From NCBI GenBank assembly GCA_002441265.1, contig DJVQ01000045.1, positions 62,001-126,000 of the forward strand: DNA of 64,000 nt, read 5' to 3'. Positions 27,064-35,179 of this stretch are shown here, piece by piece. Position numbers and translations under genes: made by a program. The stretch's first letter is position 1; every line of letters begins with the position of its first letter. This DNA comes from Syntrophaceae bacterium UBA6252 (lineage in GTDB: Bacteria > Desulfobacterota > Syntrophia > Syntrophales > UBA6807). Under the pieces are notes generated by a model, which did not search any database, was not told the origin of the DNA, and worked only from the letters and a program-made list of their open reading frames with translations.

Positions 27064-28473
27064 TTGACGAAAGAGGAACGGGTCCGTTACTTCGATTCCG
27101 TGGCGGCCGAAAGGAAGAAATGGAGACGGAAGGGGGCATTCTACCACGGGGAACTGGAAAGGTATCTCCGGCTCGTGGTTCCTCCCGGCTCGTCGGTCAT
27201 CGAGATCGGCTGCGGAACGGGGGAACTCCTGAACGCCCTCCGGCCGGTAAGGGGCCTTGGAATCGACATCAGTCCCGGGATGGTCGCCGAAGCCAGGAAA
27301 AACTTTCCCCATCTCCGGTTCGAGACGGGGGACCTGGAGGATCTCCGGATCGGCGAGACATTCCAGTACGTCATCCTGGTGGAGACCATCGGACACGTCG
27401 ACGACATCCAGAGGGCCCTCCGGGAGCTGCACAAGGTCTGCGATCCCCGGACCCGGGTCATTCTCGTCTCTTACAATTACCTCTGGGAACCGGTCCTCAA
27501 GTTCGGCGAGGCCGTCGGGCTCCGCATGAAGCAGCCGCTCCAGCACTGGCTGCCCATGACGGACATGGCCAATCTCCTGTTCCTGGCGGATTTCGAGGTG
27601 GTCCGGCGGGAAAGCAAGATCCTCGCACCGGTCCGGGTGCCCTGCGTTTCCGCCTTCGCGAACCGCGTCCTGGCCAACCTCCCCCTCATCAGCCGCCTGT
27701 GCCTGAACGGAATCCTCATCGCCCGCCCCATGACCCCGAGGAAGGACCCCGGGCGGATCTCCACGTCCGTCATCGTGCCCTGCCGGAACGAAAAGGGGAA
27801 CATTGCGCCGGCGGCGGCCAGGATTCCCGCCATGGGCTGCCGGACGGAAATCCTTTTCGTGGAGGGCCATTCCGGAGACGGTACCCTGGAGGAGTGCGAG
27901 CGGGTGCGGGACGCCCGCCCCGACCGGGAGATCCGCGTCTTCCGGCAGCCGGGGGAGGGAAAGGGGGACGCCGTTCGGGAGGGCTTTTCCAGGGCGACCG
28001 GTGACGTCCTCATGATCCTCGACGCCGATCTCACCGTCCCCCCGGAAGACCTCCCCAAGTTTTTCGAAGCCCTCTCGAAGGGGAAGGGGGAGTTCATCAA
28101 CGGGTCCAGGCTGGTCTACCAGATGGAGGACAGGGCCATGCGTTTTCTGAACCTCCTGGGGAACAAGTTCTTCAGCATGGCCTTCGGCTACCTCCTGGAA
28201 CAGCCGATCCGGGACACCCTGTGCGGGACCAAGGTGCTGTGGCGGGAGGACTATGAAAACATCGCCGCCGGAAGGTCCTACTTCGGGGAACTCGACCCCT
28301 TCGGGGATTTCGACCTCCTCTTCGGCGCCGCCCGGCTGAATCTCAAGATCGTCGAGATCCCAGTGAAATACCGGGAACGGACCTACGGGAGGACGCAGAT
28401 CCAAAGATTCCGGCACGGGTGGCTTCTCCTGAAGATGACCTTCGTCGCCATGAGGAGGATCAAATTTTTGTGA
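27064..28473 (+). CDS. Fusion: SAM methyltransferase and GT2 (DPM1-like) glycosyltransferase
   Basis: A 469-residue protein starting at TTG 27064 behind an AAGGGG-type ribosome site. Residues about 35-190 form a methyltransferase (SVIEIGCGTGELLNALRP, GIDISPGM, YVILVETIGHVDD). Residues about 230-469 form a GT2 glycosyltransferase of the dolichyl-phosphate-mannose synthase group (TSVIVPCRNEKGNIAPAAAR, VEGHSGDGT, MILDADLTVPPEDLPKF, DTLCGTKVLWREDY). The GT2 half usually makes polyprenyl-phosphate sugars, which would feed the GT-C-like protein two genes upstream. The fusion may hand over a methylated sugar or lipid. It is the last gene of this cluster. Confidence 0.82.
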   Translation: MTKEERVRYFDSVAAERKKWRRKGAFYHGELERYLRLVVPPGSSVIEIGCGTGELLNALRPVRGLGIDISPGMVAEARKNFPHLRFETGDLEDLRIGETFQYVILVETIGHVDDIQRALRELHKVCDPRTRVILVSYNYLWEPVLKFGEAVGLRMKQPLQHWLPMTDMANLLFLADFEVVRRESKILAPVRVPCVSAFANRVLANLPLISRLCLNGILIARPMTPRKDPGRISTSVIVPCRNEKGNIAPAAARIPAMGCRTEILFVEGHSGDGTLEECERVRDARPDREIRVFRQPGEGKGDAVREGFSRATGDVLMILDADLTVPPEDLPKFFEALSKGKGEFINGSRLVYQMEDRAMRFLNLLGNKFFSMAFGYLLEQPIRDTLCGTKVLWREDYENIAAGRSYFGELDPFGDFDLLFGAARLNLKIVEIPVKYRERTYGRTQIQRFRHGWLLLKMTFVAMRRIKFL

Positions 28474-28500
28474 CGATTTTGACGTTCCGATTACATTTTT

Positions 28501-28529
28501 TTGACAGGAGGCCCGCAATCCGATAGGAT
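28501..28529 (+). promoter_or_regulatory. Sigma-70-like promoter upstream of the PKD protein gene
   Basis: Perfect TTGACA (28501-28506), a 17-bp spacer and TAGGAT (28524-28529, four of six matches). It is the best promoter in the GC-rich part and would start RNA near 28536, just at the foot of a hairpin. Confidence 0.65.
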
Positions 28530-28537
28530 GCCCCGAA

Positions 28538-28586
28538 CCCGCCCGGGAGAAATTTTCGTTGAAAATCCCCGAAAGGCGGGCTTTTT
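28538..28586 (+). terminator. Long hairpin with T-run at the start of the leader
   Basis: Stem parts CCCGCC (28538-28543) with GGCGGG (28575-28580), CGGG with CCCG, and ATTTTC with GAAAAT (28552-28566) stack into one interrupted hairpin, followed by CTTTTTC. It lies right behind the promoter, so it could end a very short RNA, act as an attenuator, or terminate the upstream cluster. Confidence 0.55.
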
Positions 28587-28772
28587 CAACGATGGTGTCT
28601 GAAAAGCGAGACCCGCAAAGGGTTCTGAAGCCCAGGGGAGATCCGGAAACCCCGGAATTGACGCCGGTCCCCGGGGAAGCGGGCCGTCACGGAGATTTCT
28701 CCGGAATGCGGTATGTTTATTGCAATAACCTCATGCAGTAAGAGAAAAATTACACTCTTTCGAGGAGGAAAC

Positions 28773-30473
28773 ATGAAGAGGGTGGTCAAAAAGATCCCGA
28801 TGTGGTCATTTATGGCCTTGGCGCTTGCCATTATCCTTACGCTGTCCATGGCAAAGCCGGCGGCCGCGGGGTGAGGCACGTGCTACTTTACGCTGGCCGT
28901 GACTGTCAGCCCGATTGCTATAGCAGGAAATGTGGAAGTTACCCCCGTAACGGAAAAACTGCAGAAGGTGACATGCTACAATGAGGAGAGTGGCTCGGTT
29001 GAAGGCAAATGCAACTACGTTACGGAAGGGAGTATCTCCTATTATCTGACCGCCACCGCGAACGAGGGATACACGTTCTCACGATGGGAGGGAGAAGTCT
29101 CGAGCACCAACCAGACGGTTACCATCACGCTCCCGGCAACGGCGGACTCGACGACGAAAAACTTCAAGGCGATTTTTGTGCAAAGGACCCCGACGCCCCC
29201 CACTGCGAACGCCGGGGCCGACCAGATAGTCGAATCCGGCACTCTGGTCACCCTCGACGGATCGGGATCGTCCGACAGCGACGGGACCATCGTTTCGTAC
29301 AGTTGGGAGCAGCTCTCGGGGACAGGAGTCGCCCTTTCCGACAACAACGCCCAGAAACCCACCTTCACGGCGCCCAATGTGGCGGCGGGTTCGACGGCGG
29401 CCCTGACCTTCCGTCTCCGCGTGTATGACGATGAGATGATGTCCGGAACGGACACCGTGACCATCACCGTGGGGTCGTCCAACGAGGCCCCCACTGCGAA
29501 CGCCGGGGCGGACCAGTCGGTTCAGACGGGAACGACGGTCACCCTGAACGGGACCGGGTCGTCCGATCCCGAGGGAGGCGCGCTTACCTATGCCTGGACC
29601 CAGCTCTCCGGGACCGAGGTCACGTTGTCCGACCCGACTGCGTCGAGTCCCGCCTTCACCGCTCCCGATGAGGCGGGGACCCTCGTGTTCCAGCTCACTG
29701 TCACAGACAGTTACCAGGCTTCGGACACGGACACGGTCACGATCACCGTCTCGGTTCCGAGTGCATCGGCGGCGTACAGGCTCTACTACCCCCACGTGGT
29801 GAGCCAGCTTTCCGCCGGCGGCGACAAGGTCTGGGAGACGGACATCATCATCGTCTATACCGGCACGGAGGAATCCTTCACGGGGACCCTCCTGGCCTAC
29901 GACGCCTCGGGCGCGGAAGTCGGCACGGCCGTCGGGGTGACCCTGGCCCCCCTGGGAAGGATCGTCTACCCGGTGGGTGCGACCTTCGAATCGCCGGAGA
30001 CGATCCGGTACATCGTTCTCGAGTCGGAACAGGACGGCGCCGTGGGCTATGAGCTGCTCGGCGTGGACGGCCTGGCCCGGACGACCTTCGAGGCGTACCA
30101 GGTTTCCGGGGATGCGGAATACCAGCCCCCCATCGCCCAGAGCCGGGCTTCGTCCGCCCTTCCCTCTTCGTCGGGCGTGTTCATGACGCTGGACCAGGCG
30201 GGCTGGACCGGCATCGTCTTCGTGAATCCCGGCGACGCCGAGGTCACGATCGAACTCAAAGCCTACAATGACGAAGGCGAGGAGATCGCGACCGATTCCT
30301 TCGACCTGGCGGCGGGAGGCTATCGCTCCGGGTTCGCTTCCGGGTTCTTCCTGGAGAAAGGGGCCCTTGAAGGCGCCACCCACATCACCTATTCGGCGGG
30401 CGGCGACGTGATCGCCGTCCAGTTTACCGGCGACTTCAGCGGCGCCATGCTGGATTCGCTTCCCGGCGCCTGA
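28773..30473 (+). CDS. Exported PKD-domain protein interrupted by an in-frame TGA after the signal peptide
   Basis: ATG 28773 follows AGGAGG. It encodes a clear signal peptide (MALALAIILTLSMAKPAAAG), then TGA at 28872-28874 (codon 34), and the same frame continues to 30473. The body has a divergent InlB-B-like repeat (GYTFSRWEGEVSS), two PKD-like domains (ANAGADQIVESGTLVTLDGS and ANAGADQSVQTGTTVTLNGT) and two WWTG-type beta units near the end. Without read-through, translation could restart at GTG 28899 but would lack the signal peptide. The TGA may be selenocysteine (giving U-G-T-C), a nonsense mutation, or a sequence error. It is likely a surface or adhesion protein. Confidence 0.6.
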
Positions 30474-30491
30474 TCCGGTACCGTAACGATG

Positions 30492-30536
30492 AAGGGAAAG
30501 GCAGGGTTCCCAAAACCCTGCCTTTCCCTTTTTTTT
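30492..30536 (+). terminator. Strong intrinsic terminator
   Basis: A perfect 17-bp stem (30492-30508 with 30514-30530), loop CCCAA, and a following T-run to 30536. It ends the PKD protein unit. Confidence 0.92.
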
Positions 30537-30676
30537 ATTTCATGGATCCTTCGGATTTCCGGAATCCTTTTGACGGTGAGCCGCCGCCGTGCTAAGAAGA
30601 CAGCCTGAGTTCTGTCGGACTTGCGGGGTGGCGAACCGCCCCAGGGGGGCTTCCGTCAGGGCGTGACCGATTTCCT

Positions 30677-30882
30677 CGGGAGACGCTGATGACCGAATCG
30701 ACAGGGAATGTGCGCATCGCCGTTCCCTCTCTCGCCGCCTTGCGATTTTTCGCCGCCGCCGTCATCGTCCTGCACCATTCGGGAGACGCTGATGACCGGA
30801 TCAACAGGGAACGGGCGCATCGCCATTCCCTCTCTCACCGCCTTGCGATTTTTCGCCGCCGCCGTCATTGTCCTGCACCATT
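30677..30882 (+). repeat. 103-bp tandem duplication over an acyltransferase start
   Basis: Units 30677-30779 and 30780-30882 differ at seven of 103 positions. Each holds the ribosome site GGAG, an ATG (30689 and 30792) and about 29 codons of the acyltransferase N-terminus. The period is not a multiple of three, so only the second ATG is in frame with the gene. Together with the terminator and the 140 bp after it, which hold nothing else recognised, this fills the 318-bp gap from 30474 to 30791. Confidence 0.9.
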
Positions 30883-31940
30883 CGGTGGGGCATTTCGGCA
30901 TCGGAACGGAAATCCAGAAATACATCAACACCGGCCAGCCGGTCTGTTTTTTCTTCCTTCTTTCCGGATTCATCCTCGCCTGCGTATACCCCTCCCTGGA
31001 CAGGGGACGGGACATCATGAAATTCATGGTATCCCGGCTTGCCCGGATCTGGCCGCTTCATATCCTGACATTTTTCGTGGTGGTCCTGTTCGCGCCGGGG
31101 GGGCGCCCCCCGATTTCCGTGGCCGCATCGAATTTCCTCATGGTTCACGGCTGGATACCGGTGAAGGAATACTTCTTCTCCGTCAACTGGCTTTCGTGGG
31201 CCGTGTCGGCCGAGTGGGCCCTGTATCTTTTTTTCCCCGTTCTCCTTTACCGGCTGAACCGCACCTGGCACGTCAAGCTCATCCTTTCCTTTTTTCTTGC
31301 CCTCCTTCTCATTGTCCTGTGCAGGGTCTACGATCTTCCCCCCCTGGGCGGGGAAGGGAAACCGGCCGCCCTGGGACTGGTGTACATCAGCCCCCTGGCG
31401 AGGCTCTTCGAGTTCACCCTGGGCATGTCCCTGGGGCTCCTGTATCTCCGGCGGAGGAGAACGGCGCCCGGGAATACGCGGCGGGGAACCCTCCTGGAAA
31501 CCGGGGTCTGCCTGTTTGCGATCGCCGCGATCCTGGGCACCTATCCCATCCTGAAGACCCTTTACCCCCTTCTCGGTTACGGGGCGGCGAAATGGGTGGA
31601 ATCCAGCGGATGGCCCTCCCTCTTCTACGCCCCCCTGATCCTGGTCATGGCCTTCGAAAGGGGGAGGATTTCGCACTGGCTGGGGAACGGAATTCTCGTG
31701 AAACTCGGAGAACTCAGCTTTTCGATTTATCTCCTTCATCAGATCGGGATCCGTTTTTATGTTTCCCGGTTCGGGACGGCGGCCGATCGCTTCGATGCCG
31801 CCGCGTACGGCATCTTCTGGGTTCTGCTCCTTCTTGCGGCATTTTTTGTGCAAGTCGCCGTGGAGAAGCCCTGCAGAAAAGCCATCATCCGATGGTTCGA
31901 CCGTTTCCGGGGCGGGCAGGAAACGGTCCCCGTCCGGTGA
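30792..31940 (+). CDS. Acyltransferase 3 family membrane protein (OafA/YrhL-like)
   Basis: A 382-residue protein with about ten membrane helices. The N-terminus IPSLTALRFFAAAVIVLHHS holds the family R-F and H-H residues, the latter thought to be catalytic. SAEWALYLFFPVLLY and GELSFSIYLLHQ are further family signatures. It would O-acetylate a sugar on the glycan at the inner membrane. The start at 30792 lies in the second copy of a tandem duplication; the frame stays open to 30708 through the first copy but reads it in the wrong register. GGAG sits seven bases ahead. Confidence 0.85.
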   Translation: MTGSTGNGRIAIPSLTALRFFAAAVIVLHHSVGHFGIGTEIQKYINTGQPVCFFFLLSGFILACVYPSLDRGRDIMKFMVSRLARIWPLHILTFFVVVLFAPGGRPPISVAASNFLMVHGWIPVKEYFFSVNWLSWAVSAEWALYLFFPVLLYRLNRTWHVKLILSFFLALLLIVLCRVYDLPPLGGEGKPAALGLVYISPLARLFEFTLGMSLGLLYLRRRRTAPGNTRRGTLLETGVCLFAIAAILGTYPILKTLYPLLGYGAAKWVESSGWPSLFYAPLILVMAFERGRISHWLGNGILVKLGELSFSIYLLHQIGIRFYVSRFGTAADRFDAAAYGIFWVLLLLAAFFVQVAVEKPCRKAIIRWFDRFRGGQETVPVR

Positions 31941-31962
31941 CGGGAGGAGGAAGGAACCCATC

Positions 31963-34761
31963 GTGAATTCGATCGCCGGCAGAATCGGTCTTTTCCTGTT
32001 CGTTTTTCTCATCCTCGGGGGAAACCTTGCGGGGTTCACCCTGCCGCCGAACGGGCTGGAGCTGGAGATACGATCGGACCATGCCGACACGTGCCAGGTG
32101 TTCTTCGATACCGGGTCCGGCTTTTCCGAAAGCGAATCGGCAAAAGCGGTGTTTCCGGGGGACGAAAAGTTCCGGAAACTCCGTTTCCCCTATCCCGGAG
32201 GCAGGGTCGATTTCATTCGGATCGATCCGGGTACCCGGAAGGGCCCGTATTTCATCCGATCCCTCAGGCTGGTCCGGCGGGTGCCGATCCATGCGTTCTC
32301 CCCGGAGGAAATCACCGGAAACGCCTCCTTTCAGCAGATCCGGGATCTTCGATGGGAGGGAGGGGCCCTTCGCGTCGAAAGCACGGGAGACAACCCGGCG
32401 TTCCGGTTTCCCGTCGATCAGGAAGCCGTTCTCTCCGCATCGCGGAAGGCCGCGAGGATCTGGTGGAACCTTTGCCTCCTTCCGGCGTTCGTTCTCTTTC
32501 TTGCCCGGCGGCCGATCCTGTCCGTTGTGAAAAGATCGGGAGCCTCCGTCTTGCGACGATGGAAAACGATCCCTCTTCACAGGAAGACGGCGGCGGCGAT
32601 CCTTCTCCTGTCCCCGCTTGCGCTTTTCGTGACCCTGCCCCTTCCCTTCAACGCCCTTGTCCTTACGGTGAAGGGGGGAGGGGAGGATCTTCTCCAGGTT
32701 TTTTACGACCGGGGGGAGGGATTCAATGAGAAGGATTCCTGCAAGTTCTACGTCAAAATGGACGAAACGCGGTTCAGGAAGCTCACCGTCCGGATTCCTT
32801 CCGGAACGGAGCGGATCCGGATCGATCCGGGGACTGCGTATCCTTCCTTCATGGAGTTCGGGTCCGTCGCCCTGAAATACGGGCTTCTCACCGTTCGTTC
32901 CTGGACGCCCCGGGAGATCGTCCGGGACTTCGTGCCGATCCGTGACATCCGGTCTTTCCAGGTTCATGACGGGGCCCTTCGCATCGAGACTTCGGGAAAC
33001 GATTCCGGCTTCATGACCGCCGACAAACTTTCCCGTCTGACGGAAGGAGGGATCGGAGGGTACGCCTTCGCGTTTTTCCTCCTCCTGGGGGCCGCTCTTT
33101 TTTCCCTCGATTTCCTGAAAAGAAGGCTTCGGCCTTTCCTCGGACCGTTGCGCCGGATCGGCCTTGTCTTTGTCCTGGTGCCCACGCCGCTACTGCTCTT
33201 CGTGAGTTCGGCCAATTCCCTCTATCTGGGCAATCAGGAGCTTCTGGGACACCGGCTCTGGGTCCTCAAGCCCTTCGCGGCGGCCTTCGCGGCGGCCTTT
33301 TGCGCCGGTGCCCTGATCCTGGCGCTTCATCTCCTCCGGGGGAACCGGCTGACCCGGATTCTCCTGTGGGCCTATTTCCTTCTCGGCCCCGCCTTTCTCG
33401 TGTTTCACGCCCTGAACGGGCCCTGTCCCTTCCTGGACACGATGCCCGGAACCCTCCTTCTTCTCGCCGTCTTCCTGGGCGCGGTTCCCTTTCTCCTCCG
33501 TTCCGTCGATCCCCGCCGGGTCTTTGTCTACTTCGCCTGCTTCGGCGCGCTCCTGGCCGTGTACGAGACGTTCACGTTCCTGACGTCCGCCTCGCTTCCG
33601 CCGGCGCCCGCCGGTTCCGGCGCACCCGTCCGCCAGGAGGCGGCGGCCCCCTCCGGGGGGGCGGCGCGACCGAACATCTACCATCTCGTTCTCGACGAGT
33701 TCCAGACGGACATGTTCGAAGCGGCCCTGACGGCCGAAGTCCGGGAGGCGCTTGCCGGATTCGTCTATTACCCGGCAAACGTCTCGAACTACGGGGGGAC
33801 GGCGCTGTCCATTCCCTCCGTCTTTGCGGGGGGCCGGTTCGATCTCGGGAAGTCGCTGGACTATTACGAAAGGGCCTTCCGGAATGGGCCCTCCATGCTG
33901 ATTCCCCTGAAAGACGCGGGCTACGAGCGCTACGGGTTCATGTTCATGGTCGACAAGTTCTACCCCCTGCCGCCGACCCTGTTCGATCACCTGACGGACC
34001 TGATGGACGAATCCCTTCTCGACAAGTACGGAAACGCGGGGGATACGTTCCGCACCCTCTGGGTGTACGCGAACCTCCCCGGGTTCCTCTCCCGGATGCT
34101 GATCTCCCCGGACGACCTCCAGGCCCTTCAGAACCAGCAGGGCATGCCCGGCCATTTCGAACTCATTTCCCTGCACACCTTCATGAACTTCATGGGGATC
34201 GAAAAATTCCTGCCGGACCGGAACCGGTACACCTTCATCCATGTCATGCTTCCCCATGCCCCGTACATCCTTTCCGCCGACTGTTCCTACTGCATCGGGA
34301 AAAAGGGGCTTCAGAGAACGTCTTCCGGTGAACAGGCCCGGTGCGCGATGAAGCTCGTCGGCGAGTTCCTCGGGACGCTGAAGGCGCTGGGCCGTTTCGA
34401 CGACGCCATGATCGTCATTCACGCCGATCACGGAAGGAGGGAAAACCTCAAGGATATCGAATCCATGGAGCTGGCCCGGAACGCTTCGAGCGCCCTCCTT
34501 CTCGTGAAACCGGCGGGAAGGAGCGCAGGAACGCCGTTCGAAACGTCGGCCGCGGAAACCATGCTTCTGGACGTACCGGCGACGATTCTCCGGGGCGCCG
34601 GCATCCCGCTTGCGCCGTCGTTCGAGGGCCGATCCCTTCTTGATTCCCGGTCCTTTACGGAAAACAGGACGAGAACGTTCATGATCTACGATAACAAGGA
34701 ATTCGTCTGTTACAGGATCGAGAATGGACGGCTGGTACGGGACGCCGTGGTTTCCCGCTGA
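31963..34761 (+). CDS. Membrane protein with sulfatase/phosphoglycerol-transferase-like domain and duplicated N-terminal module
   Basis: A 932-residue protein starting at GTG 31963 behind GGGAGGAGGAAGG. Two similar modules of about 100 residues occur near 25-110 and 225-320; both contain a Q-V-F-(F/Y)-D-x-G-x-G-F core and a R-I-D-P-G-T segment, each preceded by a membrane helix. More helices fill about 360-560. The C-terminal 300 residues are of the alkaline phosphatase superfamily: IYHLVLDEFQTDMFE, SNYGGTALSIPS, FIHVMLPHAPYIL and VIHADHGRREN, giving Asp, possible Thr/Ser nucleophile and Asp-His metal ligands. It probably adds or removes a phospho- or sulfo-group on a surface glycan. Confidence 0.72.
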   Translation: MNSIAGRIGLFLFVFLILGGNLAGFTLPPNGLELEIRSDHADTCQVFFDTGSGFSESESAKAVFPGDEKFRKLRFPYPGGRVDFIRIDPGTRKGPYFIRSLRLVRRVPIHAFSPEEITGNASFQQIRDLRWEGGALRVESTGDNPAFRFPVDQEAVLSASRKAARIWWNLCLLPAFVLFLARRPILSVVKRSGASVLRRWKTIPLHRKTAAAILLLSPLALFVTLPLPFNALVLTVKGGGEDLLQVFYDRGEGFNEKDSCKFYVKMDETRFRKLTVRIPSGTERIRIDPGTAYPSFMEFGSVALKYGLLTVRSWTPREIVRDFVPIRDIRSFQVHDGALRIETSGNDSGFMTADKLSRLTEGGIGGYAFAFFLLLGAALFSLDFLKRRLRPFLGPLRRIGLVFVLVPTPLLLFVSSANSLYLGNQELLGHRLWVLKPFAAAFAAAFCAGALILALHLLRGNRLTRILLWAYFLLGPAFLVFHALNGPCPFLDTMPGTLLLLAVFLGAVPFLLRSVDPRRVFVYFACFGALLAVYETFTFLTSASLPPAPAGSGAPVRQEAAAPSGGAARPNIYHLVLDEFQTDMFEAALTAEVREALAGFVYYPANVSNYGGTALSIPSVFAGGRFDLGKSLDYYERAFRNGPSMLIPLKDAGYERYGFMFMVDKFYPLPPTLFDHLTDLMDESLLDKYGNAGDTFRTLWVYANLPGFLSRMLISPDDLQALQNQQGMPGHFELISLHTFMNFMGIEKFLPDRNRYTFIHVMLPHAPYILSADCSYCIGKKGLQRTSSGEQARCAMKLVGEFLGTLKALGRFDDAMIVIHADHGRRENLKDIESMELARNASSALLLVKPAGRSAGTPFETSAAETMLLDVPATILRGAGIPLAPSFEGRSLLDSRSFTENRTRTFMIYDNKEFVCYRIENGRLVRDAVVSR

Positions 34762-34948
34762 GGCCCGGCCGGGGCGGCGGCTCCCCCGTTCCGGCGGCCG
34801 GGAAAGGACGGTTCCATTGAAATTAGGGCTTTGCTTTCAGGCAAAAAATTGGTAAACCGGGCCTTATACTTCAGCGGCCTGTTCCCGGTTTTCGCCGGGG
34901 AAGGGGGCAGGTCCTCTTCGCGCAAATCCACCATGGGAGGAAGGAAAG

Positions 34949-35179
34949 ATGTGGAAAAGAAGGATTCTTGGAATAACCGTCTTCGGACTTCTTTCCCCGC
35001 TCTTTCCGGGGGTCGCCTTTGCCTATCTCGATCCCGGAACGGGGAGCATGATCATCCAGGGCGTCCTGGCCGCCGTGGCTGCCGTGGGGGTTTCCCTGGG
35101 GGTCTTCTGGAAGAGGCTGAAAACCCTTTTCGGAGCGAAAAAGAGCGGGCCGGCGGAGCGCGATGGGGATGAAAACTGA
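34949..35179 (+). CDS. Small membrane protein with YLDPGTGS motif
   Basis: A 76-residue protein with an N-terminal hydrophobic segment that may be a cleaved signal (GLLSPLFPGVAFA), then AYLDPGTGSMIIQ, a second membrane helix (VLAAVAAVGVSLGVFW) and a charged tail. Short proteins with this motif are often found near glycan-related membrane enzymes, but no function is known to me. It overlaps the next gene by 17 bp and follows the sulfatase-like gene by 187 bp. The ribosome site GGGAGGAAGG precedes the ATG. It may be an accessory subunit. Confidence 0.7.
   Translation: MWKRRILGITVFGLLSPLFPGVAFAYLDPGTGSMIIQGVLAAVAAVGVSLGVFWKRLKTLFGAKKSGPAERDGDEN

Noticed and set aside
28590..28700. Resemblance of the PKD protein leader (GAAAAGCGAGACCCGCAAAGGG) to a cyclic-di-GMP-I riboswitch
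   Set aside because: Only the CGCAAAG part fits; the upstream GGCAAACC strand and the closing stem with the tetraloop receptor were not found.
30689..31966. A 425-codon frame starting at the first copy of the duplicated acyltransferase start
   Set aside because: After the first 30 residues it is out of frame with the acyltransferase and becomes Pro/Arg-rich shadow sequence.
34865..34870. TATACT as a -10 box ahead of the small membrane protein gene
   Set aside because: No acceptable -35 box lies 16-18 bp upstream.
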